This document shows positions 60,605-64,000 of a stretch of DNA of 64,000 bases, piece by piece. The stretch lies in NCBI GenBank assembly GCA_963697675.1, contig CAVOOW010000003.1:186001-250000 (forward strand). Direction: 5' to 3'. Below the pieces are notes generated by a model. It had not been told where the DNA came from. It made no database searches and worked only from the letters and a program-made list of their open reading frames with translations. The translations under genes were made by a program, and so were the position numbers. The first letter of the stretch is position 1. The number at the start of each line of letters is the position of its first letter. Source of the stretch: CAVOOW01 sp963697675. GTDB taxonomy: Bacteria; Actinomycetota; Actinomycetes; JACCUZ01.

Positions 60605-61450
60605 ATGAACATGTCAACGCAGCGATCGCCGCTCGTGTCCGTGGCCGACCTCGCGGCTGCCATCGAAGTCGACAGGCCCGTGCTGCTCGACGTGCGCTGG
60701 TCGCTGGCAGGACCGCCCGGCATCGAGAGCTATCGCGCCGGCCACCTGCCCGGCGCTGTGTTCGCCGACCTCGACCGCGATCTGGCTGGGCCACCGGGCG
60801 CGGCCGGGCGTCACCCGCTGCCTGACCCCGCCGATGCCGAGGCCGCGTTCCGCCGGCTCGGGGTCCGCGCCGGGAGCCCCGTCGTTGTGTACGACGACGG
60901 CGACGCATCGGTGGCGGCGCGCGCCTGGTGGCTGTTGCGCTGGGCGGGTCACGACGACGTTCGAGTCCTGGATGGCGGGTACGCCGCGTGGCTGGCGGCA
61001 GGTCTGCCCGTGGCGATCGGAGACTCCCTTGCAGTGACGCCCGGCGACGTCGTCGTACGCCCTGGTGGCATGCCGGTCGCCGACGCTGACGAGGCGGCCG
61101 CGATCGCACGGGCCGGTGTGCTGCTCGATGTCCGCGCACCGGCGCGCTTCCGCGGGGAGAGCGAGCCGATCGACCCCGTCGCTGGTCACGTGCCCGGCGC
61201 CCGCAACGCGCCGCTGGCCGGCAACCTCGGTCCCGACGGTCGATTCCTCGACCCTGAGGATCTGGCCGCGCGGTTCGCGGCGCTCGGCGTGCGGGCGGGG
61301 GTCGAGGTGGCGGCCTACTGCGGTTCGGGCGTCGGCGCGGCCCAGACCGTGCTGGCACTGGAGGTCGCCGGGCTGCCGAGCGCGCTGTTCGTCGGCTCGT
61401 GGTCCCACTGGGTGGCCGACCCCGACCGCCCCGTCGCCACCGGCCCTTGA
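60605..61450 (+). CDS. thiosulfate/3-mercaptopyruvate sulfurtransferase (tandem rhodanese)
   Basis: 281 residues, start ATG at 60605. There are two rhodanese domains. The first (about 15-135) is inactive, with VVVYDDGD at the catalytic position. The second (about 150-275) carries Cys239 in YCGSGVGAAQT. The CGSGV loop is typical of 3-mercaptopyruvate sulfurtransferases; thiosulfate sulfurtransferases usually have CRxGx(R/T). It transfers sulphur to acceptors in the cytoplasm. This is the SseA-like gene normally present upstream of sepH in actinobacteria. Confidence 0.9.
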   Translation: MNMSTQRSPLVSVADLAAAIEVDRPVLLDVRWSLAGPPGIESYRAGHLPGAVFADLDRDLAGPPGAAGRHPLPDPADAEAAFRRLGVRAGSPVVVYDDGDASVAARAWWLLRWAGHDDVRVLDGGYAAWLAAGLPVAIGDSLAVTPGDVVVRPGGMPVADADEAAAIARAGVLLDVRAPARFRGESEPIDPVAGHVPGARNAPLAGNLGPDGRFLDPEDLAARFAALGVRAGVEVAAYCGSGVGAAQTVLALEVAGLPSALFVGSWSHWVADPDRPVATGP

Positions 61451-61571
61451 CCAATCGATCATGCACAACCTGACGCTGCGCCTGCGTCAGGTAGTGCATG
61501 ATCGATTGGAGTTTTCGGCGCGCTGACCTGGGGTTTTGCAGCCAATGTCGGTTACTGCATGATCGACTTGG
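61451..61571. repeat. TCGATCATGCA hairpin pair plus inverted unit
   Basis: ccaatcgatcatgcac (from 61451) pairs with gtgcatgatcgattgg (ending 61510), extended by cctgacgc/gcgtcagg, giving a near-perfect hairpin directly after the rhodanese stop. A further inverted unit, ttactgcatgatcgacttgg, ends at about 61571. It could also act as a terminator between the convergent genes. Confidence 0.75.
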
Positions 61572-61598
61572 AAGGGGTGGTTCGGGGTCGTCGTGGGT

Positions 61599-62060
61599 TC
61601 AGAGGACGATCCATGAGGTGACGATGGGGTTGCCGGGGGTGTCGCGGAACACGCAGTGCAGCGACACGGGTCCGGCCAGCACCCCGTCGATGCGGAACCG
61701 GCCCAGCTCGTCGGTTGCGGCGCTGATCGGATCGCCGTTGTGGCGGACCGTGAGATCGGCGGGCCGGTCGGCCTGCCCGACGATCTGGCGTACGTCGCCG
61801 TCCTCGCTGACCTCGAAGGACAGCAGGCCGGCGTCGGACTCGAAGGTGACCGAGCGGGTGAGACCGGCGCTGCGGGTGCCGGCCGTCTCCAGCGCGCTGT
61901 CCTCGGCGAGAGCCGCGAGCTCGGCGTCGATGGTCAGCCAGGTCAGCGCCGCGCGCGCGGAGTTCAGAACGGTGTCGGGGACAGGGTCCACCTCGGTGAG
62001 GACGTTGCGCACCTCGGCGAGCAGCCGCCGGTCGGCGGGGTTGAGGTCAGTGTCTGACAT
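61599..62060 (-). CDS. hypothetical protein coupled to ECF-like sigma factor
   Basis: 153 residues from the ATG at 62060 (ggggag 8 bp upstream); a GTG at 62069 overlaps the sigma stop. The N-terminal half is helical (ADRRLLAEVRNVLTEVDPVP; AALTWLTIDAELAALAEDSA). The C-terminal half is a beta-rich domain (VTFESDAGLLSFEVSEDGDV; DELGRFRIDGVLAGPVSLHC) like carboxypeptidase-regulatory modules. No membrane helix or zinc HxxxCxxC motif is seen, so it is not a classical anti-sigma factor, though its place suggests it modulates or accompanies the sigma factor. Confidence 0.7.
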   Translation of the reverse strand: MSDTDLNPADRRLLAEVRNVLTEVDPVPDTVLNSARAALTWLTIDAELAALAEDSALETAGTRSAGLTRSVTFESDAGLLSFEVSEDGDVRQIVGQADRPADLTVRHNGDPISAATDELGRFRIDGVLAGPVSLHCVFRDTPGNPIVTSWIVL

Positions 62061-62065
62061 GGGAC

Positions 62066-62641
62066 TCACTCCCCGAGCAGATGTGGCGCGTCGGCCCGAA
62101 GGCCCTGGCGGAGCCGGTCGAGGCAGCGGCCGCGGGTGGGGCCGATGCTGCCGACAGGCATGTCGAGTGCGGCAGAGATGTCCGCGTAGCTGTCGTCCGG
62201 GCTGAAGGCGAGGGCGCGCAGCAACGTCCGGCAGCGCGGCGAGAGGTCGTCAAGGGCGCGGCGTACGAGTTCGCGGCGCTCGCCTGCCTCGACGACGGCC
62301 TCGGGGGAGTAGCTGTCGTCGGCCGGCGTCGACTCGAGACCGAGGTCGGCTTCGACGACTTCCCGGCCGGCGCGGCGCAGGAGCCGCAGGGACTCGTTGC
62401 GCGCCGTCGTGGCCAGCCAGCCACCGACGGCAGCAGGCTCGCGCAACCGGGGCAGTGACTCGACGAGGCGCAGCCAGACGGTCTGCGCGACGTCCGATGC
62501 GTCTGCGTCACCCAGCCGGTGGCCGCGTGCGATGTGCCAGACGAGACCGGAGTAGCGATCCACGAGTGAGTTCCAAGCACCCTGGTCGCCTGCTCCGGCC
62601 GCGCGCACCAGGTCAGCGACTTCGACGTCGACAACAACCTC
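62066..62641 (-). CDS. ECF-like sigma-70 family RNA polymerase sigma factor
   Basis: Region 2 (DLVRAAGAGDQGAWNSLVDR; ADASDVAQTVWLRLVESLPR; WLATTARNESLRLLRRAGRE) and region 4 (LSPRCRTLLRALAF; SYADISAALDMPVGSIGPTR) are clear, about 185 residues in all. Start not resolved: no ATG, GTG or TTG in frame lies near the expected beginning (VVVDVEVADLVRAAG, about 62641). The only one upstream is a GTG at 62923, which adds 95 residues of unlikely composition. A frameshift near 62640 is possible. It is translationally coupled to the downstream hypothetical gene (GTGA). Confidence 0.8.
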   Translation of the reverse strand, partial: EVVVDVEVADLVRAAGAGDQGAWNSLVDRYSGLVWHIARGHRLGDADASDVAQTVWLRLVESLPRLREPAAVGGWLATTARNESLRLLRRAGREVVEADLGLESTPADDSYSPEAVVEAGERRELVRRALDDLSPRCRTLLRALAFSPDDSYADISAALDMPVGSIGPTRGRCLDRLRQGLRADAPHLLGE

Positions 62642-62947
62642 CCACCTCGCGCCGGAAACGCTTCTGACCTGCTTCGCACGATAGTGGGACTTGGGTGCGG
62701 ACGGGTCTCCGGGTGGTGGTGGGCCGGCGCAGTCGGGACCAAGGGGCGCGGGCCGCTGCGGGCAGCGAGTCCGGCGTCCTGGGGTCGCATGTCGTTCCTT
62801 CCGGTGGCTTTCGGGTGCTGTCTGTCCTGCGGTGCTGTTGAGGTTGTGCGTCGAACCGTGTTGCCTAGCGGTAATTGACCGATGGCCGGAGCGATCCCCT
62901 GCATCGCTCCGGCCACTGGCCAATCCCCCGCGTGGTGAATCGCTTCG

Positions 62948-63244
62948 CTACGCGAGCCAGGTCAGCAGCGGCCGTCGGCGAGCGCGCCGCTGGTGCGCCC
63001 GGTGAACAGCTGCCTTGATCTGGTCGCGCTCGGCGACGACGTCCCGACCCTCTTCGGATGCCTGACCTGCCGCCCGCCGTGCCAACGGAATGGCGTTGAT
63101 CGGGCCGCCCCCGAGCGGTCCGCGCTCCCCCCACAGGCGTGGGACCTGCGGAACGTCGTCGCCGAGTCGATCATCGAAGCTCCGGTCCAGGCCCATCAGG
63201 TCCGTCCTGGCGCGCATCTGAGTCCTGACCTCGATGCCTTCCAC
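62948..63244 (-). CDS. hypothetical protein
   Basis: 98 residues from the GTG at 63244, with aaggggcc just upstream. It begins EGIEVRTQMRARTDLMGLDR and continues DDRLGDDVPQVPRLWGERGP with a basic end (RAHQRRARRRPLLTWLA). No known motif or membrane helix. Codon use fits the surrounding genes. Function unknown. Confidence 0.5.
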   Translation of the reverse strand: MEGIEVRTQMRARTDLMGLDRSFDDRLGDDVPQVPRLWGERGPLGGGPINAIPLARRAAGQASEEGRDVVAERDQIKAAVHRAHQRRARRRPLLTWLA

Positions 63245-63387
63245 GGACGGCCCCTTCCCTGATGGACCCGCTAAGCGGACCGGGTGCTCGACTGCTTGTG
63301 ACGGACGCCGACAGGAACGACGTCTCGGGACAGAAGAGCGCTGGGAGGGGCCGGCTGATACGTCAGCCGGAAAAAGACTTGACCGGG

Positions 63388-64000
63388 TCAGTCGCGCTTG
63401 CGGGCGCCGAAGACGATGTCGTCCCAGGCGGGCACTGCCGGCCGGCGGCCGCCGCGGGCCACCTGGCGCACGGGCGCCTGCTCCTCGGCCGTGCCTCGGC
63501 GACCTCGGCCGCGCGCTTCTGGTCGGCCTCGACGTCGTAGACCTCATCGGCGGTCTCGGCCGTCTCAGCGTCCTCGGGGTCCGGCGGAACGCTGGACAGC
63601 CGGCGCATCCGAGCAGGCGCATCTTCCCCGCGCTCGCCCGGCGACTCGTCGACGAGCCAGCGCGCCTCGTCGTTGGCCGACGAGAGCACCCGCCCGCGGG
63701 TGTCGAACGTCCACTCGGCGACGCGCTCGCGGCCTCCCGAGAGGTAGGTGAGATGCACGGTCCAGCGCTCGTCGTCGCCGCGCCAGGCGTCCCAGGTGAC
63801 CGAGTCGACGGCGACCTTCTGCTCGCCCAGACGTGCGTCGACCAGCTCGCCCAGTCGCGGCGCGTTGCCGCCGCTGGCCCGGCGGGCGGGCGCGAGCCGG
63901 GCCTGCTCGGTGACGTGCTCGCGCTCGGCCAGCACCGGCGTGGCATAGCGCTCGACGCGTTCGGCGGAGATGCCGGCCGCGGCTGCAACCTCGTCGATGC
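63388..64000 (-). CDS. sepH: SepH cell-division protein (DUF3071), 5' end beyond window, one frameshift
   Basis: The frame enters from the window edge with the helix-turn-helix-like segment IDEVAAAAGISAERVERYAT then PVLAEREHV, typical of SepH. VDSVTWDAWRGDDERWTVHL and EWTFDTRGRVLSSANDEARW complete the DUF3071 domain. The C-terminal tail is acidic and linker-like and normally ends AVPAWDDIVFGARKRD. That ending is present in another frame and stops at 63388, so one indel lies near 63485-63500. SepH binds FtsZ and promotes Z-ring assembly in Streptomyces and mycobacteria. The indel is probably a sequence error. Confidence 0.85.

Overview
High-GC actinobacterial chromosome segment. Single-copy markers sit in the order familiar from Streptomyces and relatives: a primary sigma factor (sigA/hrdB type), a DUF7455 zinc-ribbon protein, ParE/GyrB-type and ParC/GyrA-type topoisomerase subunits, a GNAT-acyl-CoA-synthetase fusion (Pat type), DUF5998, an alkaline-phosphatase-family protein, thymidine kinase, a rhodanese and SepH. 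The content would suit Nocardioidaceae/Propionibacteriales, but the genus cannot be fixed by reading.

Layout. 1-5267 is a conserved flank: a partial exported protein, a universal stress protein, an HhH-GPD repair protein, a PAS-GAF-PP2C phosphatase and sigA. 5268-36794 is about 31.5 kb of accessory DNA between sigA and the DUF7455-parE genes. It holds (a) three proteins with class III nucleotide-cyclase domains, two of them fused to beta-propellers and a peptide-binding domain; (b) an IS110-family remnant, a broken RTX gene and a group of secreted phosphatase-like or lectin-like genes; (c) five co-directional signalling genes (diguanylate cyclase/phosphodiesterase, two giant hybrid histidine kinases, REC-Hpt, REC-GGDEF) forming an apparent phosphorelay with c-di-GMP output; (d) a secreted glycoside-hydrolase-like protein. 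36795-64000 returns to the conserved backbone, with catabolic inserts: an alcohol dehydrogenase beside a collapsed sugar-permease gene, and psuK-psuG for pseudouridine breakdown.

The most unusual structure is a repeat of about 104 bp present three times in the same orientation (5616-5719, 16924-17027, 21065-21167). Its right end copies the last codons of sigA, including an 18-bp exact match in two copies. The copies cut the accessory DNA into blocks, and one block (5720-16923) is exactly the cyclase cluster. This looks like attachment-site-style accretion at the 3' end of sigA. Several other families of intergenic palindromic repeats are spread through the window.

Caveat: many genes are interrupted by apparent single-base indels. 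Examples are psuG, psuK, sepH, a GNAT gene and the two hybrid kinases, where about 28.0-32.9 kb is riddled with them. Because conserved genes are affected and no in-frame nonsense codons are seen, assembly error is at least as likely as true gene decay.
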